Below are positions 18,416 through 27,449 of a DNA stretch of 64,000 bases, piece after piece. Source of the stretch: Pseudomonadales bacterium (GTDB lineage: Bacteria; Pseudomonadota; Gammaproteobacteria; Pseudomonadales; Azotimanducaceae); assembly GCA_019634925.1 (NCBI GenBank), contig JAHCAL010000002.1, forward strand, positions 124,001-188,000, written 5' to 3'. Position 1 is the first letter of the stretch, and each line of letters starts with the position of its first letter. The notes beneath the pieces are model-generated. The model worked only from the letters and a program-made list of their open reading frames with translations. It did no database searches and had not been told where the DNA came from. The position numbers and the translations under genes were made by a program.

Positions 18416-19753
18416 ATGAATCAGAGCTATCAGTTCCACGACGACGACGTGATCGCGCCGGAGATCTACGGCCGCATCGGCCATCCGCACCAGGCCTTCG
18501 CCTGGCTGCGCGCCAACGACCCGCTCAGGCTGGTGCATCCCGAAGGCTTCCGGCCATTCTGGGTCGTGACGAAACACGCCGATATGGTCGAGATCGAGAA
18601 GCAGCCGGAGGTATTCGCGAGCGAGCCGCGCCCGATCCTCGGCCGCGAGGTCACCCGCCCCGAGATGCGCGCCGAGATCATCGCGCAGATCTTCCAGCGC
18701 CTGCAGGACTCGCCAAAGCTGCTGGAAGTGCTGGCGACCGCCGGCGAAGGCGGCCTGATCCGCTCGCTGGTGCAGATGGATCCGCCCGACCACACCAAGT
18801 ATCGCGCGCTCGTACAGCCGTGGTTCAAGCCGTCCAACATCAAGCGGCTGGACGAACGGCTCACCGACATCATCCACACCATCCTCGACGACATGATGGG
18901 CGACGGCAGCGTACGCGAGCTCGACTTCGTGCAGGACGTCGCCGTCTGGCCGCCGCTCAAACTGATCACGGAACTGCTCGGTGTTCCCGAGGAAGACGAG
19001 TGGCGCATCCTGAAGCTCACCAACGAACTGTTCGCCGGCGACGACCCGGAGATGAAGCGGGTGGGCGAGGATCCGCTCTCGATCTTCGAGACCATCAAGG
19101 ACCTGTACGCCTATTTCACCCGCCTGACCGAGGAACGGCGCGCCAGTCCGACCGAGGATCTCGCCTCGTACATCGCCAACGGCCGGATCGACGGCGAATA
19201 CCTGCCGTACAAGGAGCTGATCTCCTACTACACCATCGTCGCGACCGCGGGTCATGAAACGACCCGTACCGCCATCTCGGGCGGACTGCACGCCCTGCTG
19301 ACACACCCCGACCAGCTCGAGCTCCTGAGGGACAACATCCACGACGAAGAGCTGGTCAAGCTCGCCGTGGAGGAGATGATCCGCTGGACCACGCCGGTTG
19401 CCCAGTTCTCGCGCACCGCCATGCGCGATTACCAGCTGCGCGGCCGGAAGATCGCCAAGGGCGACACGGTCGGCCTCATGTACGCGTCCGCCAATTTCGA
19501 CGAGGAGATCTTCGAGAACCCGTTCGAATTCCGCATCGACCGCAAGCCGAACCGGCACCTCGCCTTCGGCACCGGCCCGCACCAGTGCCTCGGGCTCCTG
19601 CTCGCGCGCATGGAGATGCGGATCTTCTTCGCGCAGTTCATCCCGCGCATCGAGCAGATCGAACTCGCGGGAACCGCCGAGCACCTGCGGGCGAGCTTCG
19701 TGCACGGCTTCAAGCACCTGCCGATCCGCTTCAGACTGAAGCCGGCGGCCTGA
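18416..19753 (+). CDS. Cytochrome P450 monooxygenase
   Basis: A complete bacterial class I P450 of 445 residues, soluble, needing a ferredoxin and reductase that are not encoded nearby. The oxygen-binding helix I motif AGHETT (about residues 278-283), the K-helix E-x-x-R (EEMIRW), and the haem-ligand loop FGTGPHQCLG (about 384-393, Cys as thiolate ligand) are all intact. The segment WTTPVAQFSRTA with SANFDEE resembles the CYP125/CYP142-like steroid and the terpene hydroxylase groups; that closer placement is tentative. ATG 18416 is the start matching the family. The stop is 11 bases before the kinase-like gene, so they form an operon. Confidence 0.93.
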   Translation: MNQSYQFHDDDVIAPEIYGRIGHPHQAFAWLRANDPLRLVHPEGFRPFWVVTKHADMVEIEKQPEVFASEPRPILGREVTRPEMRAEIIAQIFQRLQDSPKLLEVLATAGEGGLIRSLVQMDPPDHTKYRALVQPWFKPSNIKRLDERLTDIIHTILDDMMGDGSVRELDFVQDVAVWPPLKLITELLGVPEEDEWRILKLTNELFAGDDPEMKRVGEDPLSIFETIKDLYAYFTRLTEERRASPTEDLASYIANGRIDGEYLPYKELISYYTIVATAGHETTRTAISGGLHALLTHPDQLELLRDNIHDEELVKLAVEEMIRWTTPVAQFSRTAMRDYQLRGRKIAKGDTVGLMYASANFDEEIFENPFEFRIDRKPNRHLAFGTGPHQCLGLLLARMEMRIFFAQFIPRIEQIELAGTAEHLRASFVHGFKHLPIRFRLKPAA

Positions 19754-19764
19754 CCGCGCGAGCC

Positions 19765-20808
19765 GTGCACCCGGCCCTGCAACCGCTCGCCGAGCGCCTG
19801 GTCACCTACCTGGCCGCGCACTGGCGCTTGCCGGTGTCGCTCAGGACCGTCGAGCAGATCCCGGGCGGCGCCTCGCGCGAGACGTACCGGGTGCGGGTCG
19901 AGGCGGCCGGCGAGATACGCGGTCTGATCGTCCGGCGCGACCCCAAGACCAGCCTGATCGACACCGAACGGGCACTCGAATACCGGACCTACGCCGCCGT
20001 GCACGCAGCCGGCTTTCCAGTCCCCGAACCCCTGATCCTCGAGGAAGATCCCCGCCACCTCGAGCGGCCGTTCTCGGTGATGGCCGAAATCCCCGGGTGC
20101 GAGACCAGCGTGGCCGCGCTGCGCGACCCCGCGCGCGCGGCGCTGCGCGAGACGGTCGGCCACAACATGTGGTCCCTGCTCGGCCGGCTCGCGGCGCTGG
20201 ACGTCGACGCACTCGGACTCGACGCGTTCATGGAGAGACCGGCACACGCGGCCGCACGGGAACTCGACTACTGGGCCGGCGTGATCGAGCAGGATGCCCT
20301 GCATCCGCAGCCGGTTGCCGCCGCCACCGTGCGCTGGCTGCGCCGGCATCTGCCGCAGCCGTCTGGGCGACTCGTCCTGGTGCATGGGGACTACCGGACC
20401 GGCAACTTCCTCTATGCGCCGGACGGCGCCATCACCGGCGTACTCGACTGGGAGATGGCCCACATCGGCGATCCGCTCGAGGATCTCGCCTGGTCGCTGG
20501 ATCCGCTCTGGGCCTGGCCCGAGCGCCACCTCGCGGGCGGGCTCCTGCCGCGCGAGGACGCGATCCGCACCTGGGAGGCGGCGAGCGGCATGCACGTGAA
20601 CCGTGCCGCGTTCCGCTGGTGGCAGATCTTCGCCTCGCTGAAGGCACTGGCCATCTGGATCTCGTCGACCGAGGACTTCATGAACGGCGAGTCGAAGGAA
20701 CCGATCCTCGCCATGGCGGGCTGGATCATGACCGACCGGCAGAACCGCATCCTGGTGGACCGCCTGCATCCGGCCGCACGCCACACGTACACGGAGCCGC
20801 CCGCATGA
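19765..20808 (+). CDS. Phosphotransferase-family protein (APH/ACAD10-11 kinase-domain-like)
   Basis: A 347-residue protein-kinase-fold phosphotransferase. GTG 19765 lies just after the P450 stop. The catalytic loop HGDYRTGNFLY (about residues 205-215) and the Mg-binding DWEMAHIGDP are diagnostic, and IPGGASRETYRV is the nucleotide-binding strand region. It resembles the kinase domains fused to acyl-CoA dehydrogenases in ACAD10/11 more than the aminoglycoside-resistance enzymes, which fits its place in a catabolic operon. In ACAD11-type proteins the kinase phosphorylates a hydroxyacyl-CoA; an analogous role on a P450 product is an inference. Its stop overlaps the next gene by four bases (ATGA). 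Confidence 0.85.
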   Translation: MHPALQPLAERLVTYLAAHWRLPVSLRTVEQIPGGASRETYRVRVEAAGEIRGLIVRRDPKTSLIDTERALEYRTYAAVHAAGFPVPEPLILEEDPRHLERPFSVMAEIPGCETSVAALRDPARAALRETVGHNMWSLLGRLAALDVDALGLDAFMERPAHAAARELDYWAGVIEQDALHPQPVAAATVRWLRRHLPQPSGRLVLVHGDYRTGNFLYAPDGAITGVLDWEMAHIGDPLEDLAWSLDPLWAWPERHLAGGLLPREDAIRTWEAASGMHVNRAAFRWWQIFASLKALAIWISSTEDFMNGESKEPILAMAGWIMTDRQNRILVDRLHPAARHTYTEPPA

Positions 20809-21239
20809 TCCCGCAACCAGCACGGGCGCTCGCCGATCTCGCGGTGAAGCTGGCCCAGAGCATCGCACCGGAGGCCGGCTCGGCCTATGCCATGGCGAAC
20901 ACCGGCCTCATCAGCATGCTGTTGCTCGCGATGGCGCAGGACCAGGATCGGGCCGTCGCGAACCGTGTCGCCGACATCGAGGATCTCAAGGCGCTGTTCG
21001 CCGCGGCCGCCGCCGCGCATCCGGACGCGCCGCAGGCCGGACGGCGCGCGGCGTTCCAGACCGGCCCCCTGCCCGGTCTCAGGCTGTCGGAGCTCGATCC
21101 CTGGCACGCCGAAGGGCTGGCCGCACTGATCGAACTGCACGCCTGGGCGGACGCGAACGACCCGGCGCTGTCCCTGCGCATCTGGGATTTCCTGGTCAGC
21201 CACACCGAGCGTAACCGGTTCGATCTGCCGGGAGCCTGA
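20805..21239 (+). CDS. Small protein of unknown function paired with the phosphotransferase
   Basis: A 144-residue, mostly alpha-helical, Ala/Leu-rich protein with no signal peptide. I recognise no domain. It begins MIPQPARALADLAVKLAQSIAP, has a hydrophobic helix around NTGLISMLLLAMAQD, and ends VSHTERNRFDLPGA. The ATGA overlap with the kinase-like gene indicates translational coupling, so a subunit or accessory role to the phosphotransferase is the natural guess. It converges on the response-regulator gene 28 bases away. Confidence 0.7.
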   Translation: MIPQPARALADLAVKLAQSIAPEAGSAYAMANTGLISMLLLAMAQDQDRAVANRVADIEDLKALFAAAAAAHPDAPQAGRRAAFQTGPLPGLRLSELDPWHAEGLAALIELHAWADANDPALSLRIWDFLVSHTERNRFDLPGA

Positions 21240-21267
21240 CTCACCATGCCGCGCTTGCGGACTGCCC

Positions 21268-22722
21268 CTACCGGACCGGGAGAATCGCGAAACGCACCCG
21301 GTGATTGCGCGCGGCGATCTCGTTCCACTCGCCGGCCGAGGTCACACTGGCCGGCGCATCCTCCAGTGGCTGCGAAGCATCGCGGTCCAGGGCTACCACT
21401 TCCACGTCGATGCCGGACTCGTTGACCAGCGGCGAGCGCAGGAGGTAACTCGCAAAGGAGGCCGACATGCGCTCCTCGACGAACGTCGACTGGTCGAATG
21501 GATGGCCGAGCAGCGCACAGCCGTCGAGCGCCGTGTCCGGGGCCGCGAGCCGGTACCCGCCCCCAGCCTCAGACGCCAGGCAGAACTCGCCGAGATGCGA
21601 CTCGATGCGCACGGTGCCCCGGAATCCCGCGGCGACCAGCCGGCCGAGCAGCGCGTCGAGTTCCACCGCCCGGCGATCGTCGAACGCCGCTTCGTCATAG
21701 CCGACCCGCGGATCCTGGTTCAGCGCCCACTCGAGCGCGCCGATAAGCGCACCGGACCGGTCATCCGCTTCGGCCCGTTCGGCGTCGAGATCGTTGCGCC
21801 GCGCGGTGCGCAGTGCTTCGAGTTCACGGTCGCGACCGTCGAGCTGCGTGCCGAGCCGGGCCGTCTCTTCGCGCAGCGTCGCACGCTCCTGGAAAGAAAG
21901 CCCGTAGAGCAGCACGAGCACCAGGATCGGAATCGCGAGGAGCCAGCCGAGCCGCTGCGGTCGAGGCCCGGACGCTGCGTGCGCCGCACCCTCCGGCACG
22001 CCGGCCGGGGCGACGGTTGACGCCGCCGCCGGCGGGCGCTCACGGGCCAGGATCTCGTGGGCCACCTGGCGCGCGAATTCACGGTGCGCGCTCAGAATGT
22101 CCGAACGCAGCTGGAGGTGCTGCTCGCTCAGGACCTTGCGGATGACCGACTGAACCGATGCGCCGAGCGCCTGCTGATCGTAGTCGGGATCGGCTGCGTC
22201 GGCTGACTTGTCTGCCGAGTTGTAGGATGTCCGCTGGGGGTTTCGTTCCCCGGCGGCTGAACGTACCGCGCGTGGCACGACCGGATCGGCACCGGCCGCC
22301 TCCATCGCCTGGAACGGCTGCATTGCGTCACCCGCCGGTGCCGCGTCCGCTTCGACGAGTCCCAGCTTGCGCAGCATTTCCAGGAGCACGCCCGGCTGCA
22401 CCTGTTTCGGCAGCACGCCGAGCGCCCCGAGCGCGCGCGCCTGGCTGACGTAGACCTCGCCTTCCTTGGCCGTGTACATCATCACCGGAATCGTCGCGGT
22501 ACGCGGGTTGCTCTTGATCGCCACCACGGTCTCGAGACCGTCCATGCCCGGCATGGTGTGGTCCATGAAAATGGCGTCGACCAGATGGTGCTTCAGATAG
22601 TCGAGCGCTTCCTCACCGGATTCGGCGAAGTCGACGGCGATGTGGTATTGCTCGAGCAGCCGCTGGAGCGAGATCCGTGCGGATCGCGAATCATCGACTA
22701 CCAGGGCACGCTTTGCGGTCAA
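21268..22722 (-). CDS. Membrane-anchored response regulator: receiver, transmembrane helix, coiled coil, C-terminal domain
   Basis: A 484-residue protein with an unusual order of parts. Residues 1-123 are a canonical receiver domain: acidic pair D10/D11, phosphoacceptor D54 in IFMDHTMPG, T84 and K106. A low-complexity linker (about 124-185) and an amphipathic helix (185-228) lead to one hydrophobic segment LGWLLAIPILVLVLLYGL (258-275). A charged coiled coil (279-330) and a C-terminal domain of about 150 residues follow. The predicted topology puts the receiver inside and the C-terminal domain in the periplasm. The C-terminus (ARNHRVRFAI) faintly recalls the end of OmpA-like domains. The start is TTG with GGGGGAG upstream. 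No histidine kinase is adjacent. Confidence 0.75.
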   Translation of the reverse strand: MTAKRALVVDDSRSARISLQRLLEQYHIAVDFAESGEEALDYLKHHLVDAIFMDHTMPGMDGLETVVAIKSNPRTATIPVMMYTAKEGEVYVSQARALGALGVLPKQVQPGVLLEMLRKLGLVEADAAPAGDAMQPFQAMEAAGADPVVPRAVRSAAGERNPQRTSYNSADKSADAADPDYDQQALGASVQSVIRKVLSEQHLQLRSDILSAHREFARQVAHEILARERPPAAASTVAPAGVPEGAAHAASGPRPQRLGWLLAIPILVLVLLYGLSFQERATLREETARLGTQLDGRDRELEALRTARRNDLDAERAEADDRSGALIGALEWALNQDPRVGYDEAAFDDRRAVELDALLGRLVAAGFRGTVRIESHLGEFCLASEAGGGYRLAAPDTALDGCALLGHPFDQSTFVEERMSASFASYLLRSPLVNESGIDVEVVALDRDASQPLEDAPASVTSAGEWNEIAARNHRVRFAILPVR

Positions 22723-22909
22723 TTGCCGTCTCCCCCAATGAACTGCGGCGGGCGATGCGCGGCGCCAGGCGGCGCGTGGCACGGTGCACCGAAGCGGAAA
22801 TACCAGACCTTCGGACCGGGCATGTCAAGTCGCGACGCGGCCCCGCGAACACATCCGGGCGCACATCCATGGACACCCCGACCGGCACGTGCAGATTAGC
22901 ACCCCAGGG

Positions 22910-22938
22910 TTGTCTCCGAACTCGGCCACGCATACAAT
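22910..22938 (+). promoter_or_regulatory. Sigma70-type promoter of tRNA-Lys
   Basis: TTGTCT (22910-22915) and TACAAT (22933-22938) are separated by 17 bases, and the tRNA begins 16 bases after the -10 box. The bases right after it (TCGCGCTC) are GC-rich, as in stringently controlled stable-RNA promoters. Confidence 0.75.
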
Positions 22939-22954
22939 TCGCGCTCTTTTTTCG

Positions 22955-23030
22955 GGGTCGTTAGCTCAGCTGGTAGAGCACCGGGCTTTTAACCCGTTGG
23001 TCCTGGGTTCGAGCCCCAGACGACCCACCA
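22955..23030 (+). tRNA. tRNA-Lys (anticodon TTT)
   Basis: A 76-base tRNA with encoded CCA. The acceptor stem GGGTCGT (22955-22961) pairs with ACGACCC (23020-23026), then discriminator A and CCA. The anticodon loop CTTTTAA (22986-22992) gives anticodon TTT at 22988-22990. The T arm contains GGTTCGAGCC. The closing pair of the anticodon stem is a C-T mismatch, while the other four pairs are intact. Its position beside queC and the tol-pal locus matches the arrangement seen in pseudomonads. No second tRNA copy follows. Confidence 0.96.
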
Positions 23031-23067
23031 CTCCCATCCCCCTCTTCCGCTCTTCGCGGCAAGCCGT

Positions 23068-23739
23068 TCAGCGAGCGTATCGCGTCGGATCGTTCACGCC
23101 GGCAGCATGGAATCCCTCCCGACGCAGGCGGCAGCTGTCGCACCGCCCGCAGGCGGCACCGGTTGCATCCGGCTGATAGCAGGACATCGTGATCGAATAG
23201 TCCACGCCGAGCGCCAGCCCGCGCCGGATGATCTCGGCCTTGGAGAGATCGATCAGCGGTGTGTGCACGCGGAACCGGGCGCCTTCCACTCCCGCGCGCG
23301 TCGCCAGGTTGGCGAGCGCCTCGAACGCGGCGATGAATTCGGGGCGACAGTCGGGATATCCCGAGTAGTCGACGGCATTGACGCCGATGAACAGGTCGTT
23401 GACCCCGAGCACTTCCGCCCAGGCGAGTGCGAGTGCGAGGAACACGGTGTTCCGGGCGGGGACGTAGGTCACCGGAATGCCGCTCGTCGGCGCCTCCGGC
23501 ACGTCGATCCCGGGATCGGTGAGCGCCGATCCACCGAACGCGGCGAGATCGATCGGCATGACCCGGTGCTCGGCCGCGCCGAACGCGCGCACCACCGCTC
23601 GTGCGGCTTCGAGTTCGGCAGCGTGCCGCTGACCGTAGGCGAACGACAGCGCGTGGCACACGAAGCCCTCTCCTCGGGCGATGGCGAGCACGGTAGCGGA
23701 ATCCAGTCCGCCCGATACCAGCACCACCGCGCGCTTCAT
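23068..23739 (-). CDS. queC: 7-cyano-7-deazaguanine synthase QueC
   Basis: Converts 7-carboxy-7-deazaguanine to preQ0 with ATP and ammonia, in the queuosine pathway (cytoplasm). The 223-residue chain begins [20 protein letters not shown], where SGGLDS is the PP-loop ATP site (residues 9-14). The zinc-binding cysteines near the C-terminus are complete: SCYQPD, then CGRCDSC (about 187-201). The longer open frame upstream is out of keeping with the family. The ATG overlaps the queE stop by four bases (ATGA), so QueE and QueC, consecutive enzymes, are made from one message. The 3' end lies 37 bases from the oppositely oriented tRNA-Lys. Confidence 0.95.
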   Translation of the reverse strand: MKRAVVLVSGGLDSATVLAIARGEGFVCHALSFAYGQRHAAELEAARAVVRAFGAAEHRVMPIDLAAFGGSALTDPGIDVPEAPTSGIPVTYVPARNTVFLALALAWAEVLGVNDLFIGVNAVDYSGYPDCRPEFIAAFEALANLATRAGVEGARFRVHTPLIDLSKAEIIRRGLALGVDYSITMSCYQPDATGAACGRCDSCRLRREGFHAAGVNDPTRYAR

Positions 23740-24404
23740 CGGCCCGGCTCGTTGCCCCACAGGATCTTGTGCAGCTGCACCTGGAAGCGCACCGGGAGGC
23801 GATCGGCGACGATCCAGTCGGCGAGCGTGCGTGCTTCGAGTGCCGGTGTCGCCGGCGAGAACAGGACCTCGCCGAAACGTTCGACCAGACCGCGCGAGTC
23901 GCACTGCAATCGCGCCCAGTCGTAGTCGTTGCGATCGAGAATCACGAACTTGACCTGATCGCCCGGCCCACAATGCGCCAGGTTCTCCCAGCGATTGCGC
24001 GCGACTTCGCCGGAACCGGGGGTCTTGATGTCGAGGATCTTCGCAACCCTGGGGTCGACCCCGGCGACGTCGAGTGCACCGCTGGTCTCGAGCGACACCA
24101 CATGCCCACGATCGCTGAGCGCCCGCAGCAGCGGCAGCGCGCCGGGCTGCGCGAGCGGCTCACCGCCCGTCACGGTCACGTGGCGCACGCCGAAGGCGCT
24201 GACGGTTGCCACGATGTCGTCGAGTTCGCGCATTTCACCGCCGCTGAACGCGTACGCGGTGTCGCAATAGCCGCACCGCAACGGGCAGCCGGTCAGGCGC
24301 ACGAACACGGTCGGAAGACCTGCGAACGTGGTCTCCCCCTGCAATGAAACGAAGATCTCGGTGATGCGCAGCCGCTCGGGCTGCGCAAGCGCGCTCGCCG
24401 TCAC
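23736..24404 (-). CDS. queE: 7-carboxy-7-deazaguanine synthase QueE
   Basis: Radical-SAM enzyme that makes 7-carboxy-7-deazaguanine from 6-carboxy-tetrahydropterin, the step before QueC. At 222 residues it is a typical gammaproteobacterial QueE. The [4Fe-4S] motif C-x3-C-x2-C is in [15 protein letters not shown] (about residues 40-47), followed by the SAM-binding [10 protein letters not shown] (about 78-87). The segment [20 protein letters not shown] is the family's substrate/cluster region. It starts with GTG overlapping the cpoB stop by four bases (GTGA). Queuosine genes are otherwise absent from the window, so the remaining steps (QueD, QueF, Tgt) must lie elsewhere. Confidence 0.95.
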   Translation of the reverse strand: MTASALAQPERLRITEIFVSLQGETTFAGLPTVFVRLTGCPLRCGYCDTAYAFSGGEMRELDDIVATVSAFGVRHVTVTGGEPLAQPGALPLLRALSDRGHVVSLETSGALDVAGVDPRVAKILDIKTPGSGEVARNRWENLAHCGPGDQVKFVILDRNDYDWARLQCDSRGLVERFGEVLFSPATPALEARTLADWIVADRLPVRFQVQLHKILWGNEPGR

Positions 24405-25462
24405 CGCAGTTCCGAGAGATAGGTCTGCGCGAGTGCGGCGGCGGAAGAGCCGGGATACTGGCTCACCGCCCTATTGAGAAACTCGCGGGCCCGGCCCACG
24501 TCACCGAGCCGGTGCTGGACCACGCCGAGCTTGTACAGCGAGTCCGGCACCTTCTGGCTGTCCGGATACAGGTTGAGCACCTGGGTGAAGGACTGGCGCG
24601 CGCGCTCGAGATCGTCCTGCGCGAGGTACAGTTCGCCGAGCCAGTAGAACGCATTGGACGTGAACGCACTGTTCGGATAGTCGGCGATGAAACGGTTGAA
24701 CGCGGCCGTGGACTCCGGGAACCGGCGTTGCCGCATCTGTTCGAACGCAGACGAATAGGCTTCGCGCTCGCCCGGTGCGGCGCCCTGACCGGGTACCGGT
24801 TCGGCACCGGGTGCAGCGGGCCCTCCTGGCCCGGGAGCAGCGCCCGCTCCGGCCCCGGGTGCAGGCGGTGCGCCGCCACCGACCGGCGCCGGTGCACCGG
24901 ATACCGCACCACCGCGCAAGGCCACCAGGCGGCCGTCCAGGTCCCGGTACTGGGTCTGCTGGTCGCGGGCAAGACGGTTGACCTCGTGCGTGAGTTCCTC
25001 GACGAGCCCGCGCAGTTCCTGTACTTCCTGCTGCAGGAGCTGGATCTGGTAGAAGAGTTCCGACGTCTGGCTAGACGGTCCGGTCGCTGCCGACGCGGGC
25101 GTGACACGCTGCGTGGTCGCGGTGCCAATGGCCGCGACCATCGGCGCTGACGACTCACCGCCAGACTGCAGCCCGCCCGCAGTGCGCGGATCCGCACCAC
25201 CGTGCCAGGGATTGCCCTGTGCGATTCCGCCCTGCGCAGGGCTGCCGAATGGCTGCGTCGACGCGGACGCCGGCAGCCCGGACGGGCGGACCGGCGCCGT
25301 CGCGGCGCGCGCGGACCCGTCACGCGTGACGCCGACCGACTCCTCGACCGGCACGCCTGCCGCGGCGACCGGGAGCAGACCGAACACGAGGGCTGCGAGC
25401 GCTACGCCTGCCAGGACAGGCCGGCGTACGTACGCGGACGCTGCATGCTGCACCCGGCGCAT
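24401..25462 (-). CDS. cpoB: Cell division coordinator CpoB (Tol-Pal system protein YbgF)
   Basis: Periplasmic TPR protein that links Tol-Pal function to peptidoglycan synthesis during division. The 353-residue chain has an N-terminal hydrophobic export signal (LAGVALAALVFGLLPVAAA, after a basic start), then a long low-complexity region, a trimerising coiled coil (FYQIQLLQQEVQELRGLVEEL, about 130-165), a Gly/Pro/Ala linker, and three C-terminal TPR repeats (YSSAFEQMRQRRFPES to the end). It is longer than E. coli CpoB (263), the excess being the N-terminal and linker low-complexity segments. It lies 11 bases after pal and overlaps queE. Confidence 0.92.
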   Translation of the reverse strand: MRRVQHAASAYVRRPVLAGVALAALVFGLLPVAAAGVPVEESVGVTRDGSARAATAPVRPSGLPASASTQPFGSPAQGGIAQGNPWHGGADPRTAGGLQSGGESSAPMVAAIGTATTQRVTPASAATGPSSQTSELFYQIQLLQQEVQELRGLVEELTHEVNRLARDQQTQYRDLDGRLVALRGGAVSGAPAPVGGGAPPAPGAGAGAAPGPGGPAAPGAEPVPGQGAAPGEREAYSSAFEQMRQRRFPESTAAFNRFIADYPNSAFTSNAFYWLGELYLAQDDLERARQSFTQVLNLYPDSQKVPDSLYKLGVVQHRLGDVGRAREFLNRAVSQYPGSSAAALAQTYLSELR

Positions 25463-25473
25463 GAGGCCCAGTC

Positions 25474-26013
25474 CTAGCGATACACCAGTACGGCGCGACG
25501 GTTGCGCGCCCAGGCTGCTTCGCCGGTACCCGGGTCGTCAGGCCGCTCTTCACCGTAGCTGACCGACTCGACCTGCCGCGAGGACACACCGGCCGCCGTC
25601 AGGAAGCTGCGGATCGCGTTCGCCCGCCGCTCGCCGAGCGCCAGGTTGTATTCGCGCGTGCCACGCTCGTCCGCGTGCCCTTCGACGACGATGGCCCGGT
25701 CAGGGTTCTCGCGCAGGATCATGGCGTGCATCTCGAGCGCGCGCAGGTCGCTCTGTTGCAGCTGGGAGCTGTCGAACTCGAAATAGAACACACGCGCCAG
25801 CGGCTCGTTGGTGCCGGGCACGAACGGATTGCCCTGGGCGTCGAATCCGAAGCGGGCACCGTCGGTCGTCGACGGGCCACGCGTGGTCTCCTGGCCGTCG
25901 TAGGGACCGACGCCTTCGGCCGGCTCCGCCTTGGAACCCCTGCTGGCGCACCCCGCGAGAACGAGCCCCGCGAACGCGATGAGGACGAAGCTGCGCAACC
26001 ACTGGTTAGTCAT
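25474..26013 (-). CDS. pal: Peptidoglycan-associated lipoprotein Pal
   Basis: Outer-membrane lipoprotein that binds peptidoglycan and TolB, anchoring the envelope at the division site. The 179-residue precursor has a signal peptide ending in the lipobox LAGC (Cys about 22). The OmpA-like domain contains FYFEFDSSQL and the peptidoglycan-binding segment VVEGHADERGTREYNLALGERRA, with the Asp and Arg that contact diaminopimelate. AAGGAGA precedes the ATG. The 107-base gap to tolB contains a 9-base triplet repeat. Confidence 0.96.
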   Translation of the reverse strand: MTNQWLRSFVLIAFAGLVLAGCASRGSKAEPAEGVGPYDGQETTRGPSTTDGARFGFDAQGNPFVPGTNEPLARVFYFEFDSSQLQQSDLRALEMHAMILRENPDRAIVVEGHADERGTREYNLALGERRANAIRSFLTAAGVSSRQVESVSYGEERPDDPGTGEAAWARNRRAVLVYR

Positions 26014-26034
26014 TTACCCGCGTCTCCTTTTACT

Positions 26035-26061
26035 CTGCCTGACTTGCCTGACTTGCCTGAC
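26035..26061. repeat. 9-base tandem repeat, three copies, between tolB and pal
   Basis: Units CTGCCTGAC, TTGCCTGAC, TTGCCTGAC follow each other without spacing. The array ends 21 bases from the pal start codon on the minus strand, just before its ribosome-binding site. Confidence 0.85.
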
Positions 26062-26120
26062 GAATGACCCTGAAACGAAACTGACCGAACGAACGCTGCC
26101 CGCTGCTCGACGTGCAACCG

Positions 26121-27449
26121 TCACCAGCCGCCACCGAGCGTGTCGAGATAGGGGGACCACGACGGCTCCCGGACGTCCCCCGAGGAGGATGGCAGCCGGT
26201 AGCGCACTCTGCCGTCGAGCGAAACGACGCCGAGTATACCTCTGCCGCGATCCTGCGTCGCATAGATCAGCATGGTGCCGTTCGGGGCGACCGAAGGCGA
26301 CTCGTCGAGCGCGGTCTGGGTCAGCACCCGTACGTCGCCACGTTCGAGGTCCTGCCACGCCACGTGGTCGATGTTGTTGCGGCGGTGGATGAACACCATG
26401 TGTTTGCCGCCAGGCAGCAGTCGAGCACGTGTGTTGTAGTTGCCGGAGAACGTGAGCCGCTCGATCATGTTCGTGGCCAGTTCGAGCTGGTAGATCTGTG
26501 GGCGTCCGCCGCGATCGGAAGTGAAGATCACGTAGCGGCCGTCTTCCGACCAGCTCGGCTCGGTGTCGATCGCCGGATGCTGGGTCAGGCGCCGCAGGCG
26601 TCGATCGCGCAGATCCATGAGATAGATCTCCGGATTGCCGTCCCTGGACAGCACGAGCGCGATGCTGCGCCCGTCGGGCGAGAACACGGGCGAGCTGTTG
26701 ATGCCGGTGAAATTGGTGATGAGCTCGCGGCGTCCGCTGAAGATGTCCTGCAGCACGATCGCCTGGCGACCGGTCTCGAACGACGTGTATGCGATCTGGC
26801 GCCCGTCCGGCGACCAGCTCGGCGACATCACCGGCTGCGGCGAGCTGAACAGGCTGCGCGATCGCTCGCCGTCGGAATCCGCGATCTCGATGCTGTACGT
26901 CGCGTTCGGCGAGCCGGCGTTGCGGGCCAGCACATAGAGAATCTTGGTCGAGAATGCCCCCCGGATGCCGGTGATCGCTTCGTAGACCTGATCCGATACC
27001 CGGTGCGCGATGTCACGCCACTGGCGGCGCGCACCCGTGACCTCGTTGGCGAGCATCTGCCGCTCGTTGACCACGTCGAACAGGTAGTAGCGCGTCACCG
27101 CGTTGCCGTTGGCGGCCGTGGCGACGGACCCGATCACCACGTACTCGACGCCGAGCACGCGCCAGTCACGCATGAAGACCTCGTTCGGCCGGCTGGGATA
27201 GGACAGCATGTTCGCCCGCGGCAACGCCGCGAACTGACCGCTGCGGGACAGATCGAACGAGATGATGTCGGACATCTGCTGCAGGTTGGCGAACTCGCCC
27301 GCCTGCGCGAACGGCACGATCGCGATGCGGGTCTGACGGTCGTAACCGGCGTCGATGATGATCGTATCCAGGCTTTCGGCAGCCTGCGCGCCGGCCACCA
27401 GGGCGCACTGCAATACGAGGCTGGCCCACGCAACGAGCAAGGTCTTCAC
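26121..27449 (-). CDS. tolB: Tol-Pal system periplasmic beta-propeller protein TolB
   Basis: Periplasmic partner of Pal, and the target of the TolA C-terminal domain. The 442-residue precursor has a signal peptide [20 protein letters not shown]...AQA. The N-terminal domain spans about residues 25-165. It is followed by a six-bladed propeller with the repeated blade motif, for example [42 protein letters not shown] and [13 protein letters not shown]. Length and architecture match the family (E. coli 430). The ATG overlaps the tolA stop by four bases. Confidence 0.96.
   Translation of the reverse strand: MKTLLVAWASLVLQCALVAGAQAAESLDTIIIDAGYDRQTRIAIVPFAQAGEFANLQQMSDIISFDLSRSGQFAALPRANMLSYPSRPNEVFMRDWRVLGVEYVVIGSVATAANGNAVTRYYLFDVVNERQMLANEVTGARRQWRDIAHRVSDQVYEAITGIRGAFSTKILYVLARNAGSPNATYSIEIADSDGERSRSLFSSPQPVMSPSWSPDGRQIAYTSFETGRQAIVLQDIFSGRRELITNFTGINSSPVFSPDGRSIALVLSRDGNPEIYLMDLRDRRLRRLTQHPAIDTEPSWSEDGRYVIFTSDRGGRPQIYQLELATNMIERLTFSGNYNTRARLLPGGKHMVFIHRRNNIDHVAWQDLERGDVRVLTQTALDESPSVAPNGTMLIYATQDRGRGILGVVSLDGRVRYRLPSSSGDVREPSWSPYLDTLGGGW

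Noticed and set aside
19765..20808. Aminoglycoside-resistance phosphotransferase
   Set aside because: The kinase fold is shared, but the sequence and operon context fit the ACAD10/11-type catabolic kinases better.
22955..23030. tRNA-Lys as an integration site for a mobile element
   Set aside because: No integrase follows and I see no second copy of the tRNA 3' end in the window; the neighbouring genes are core.
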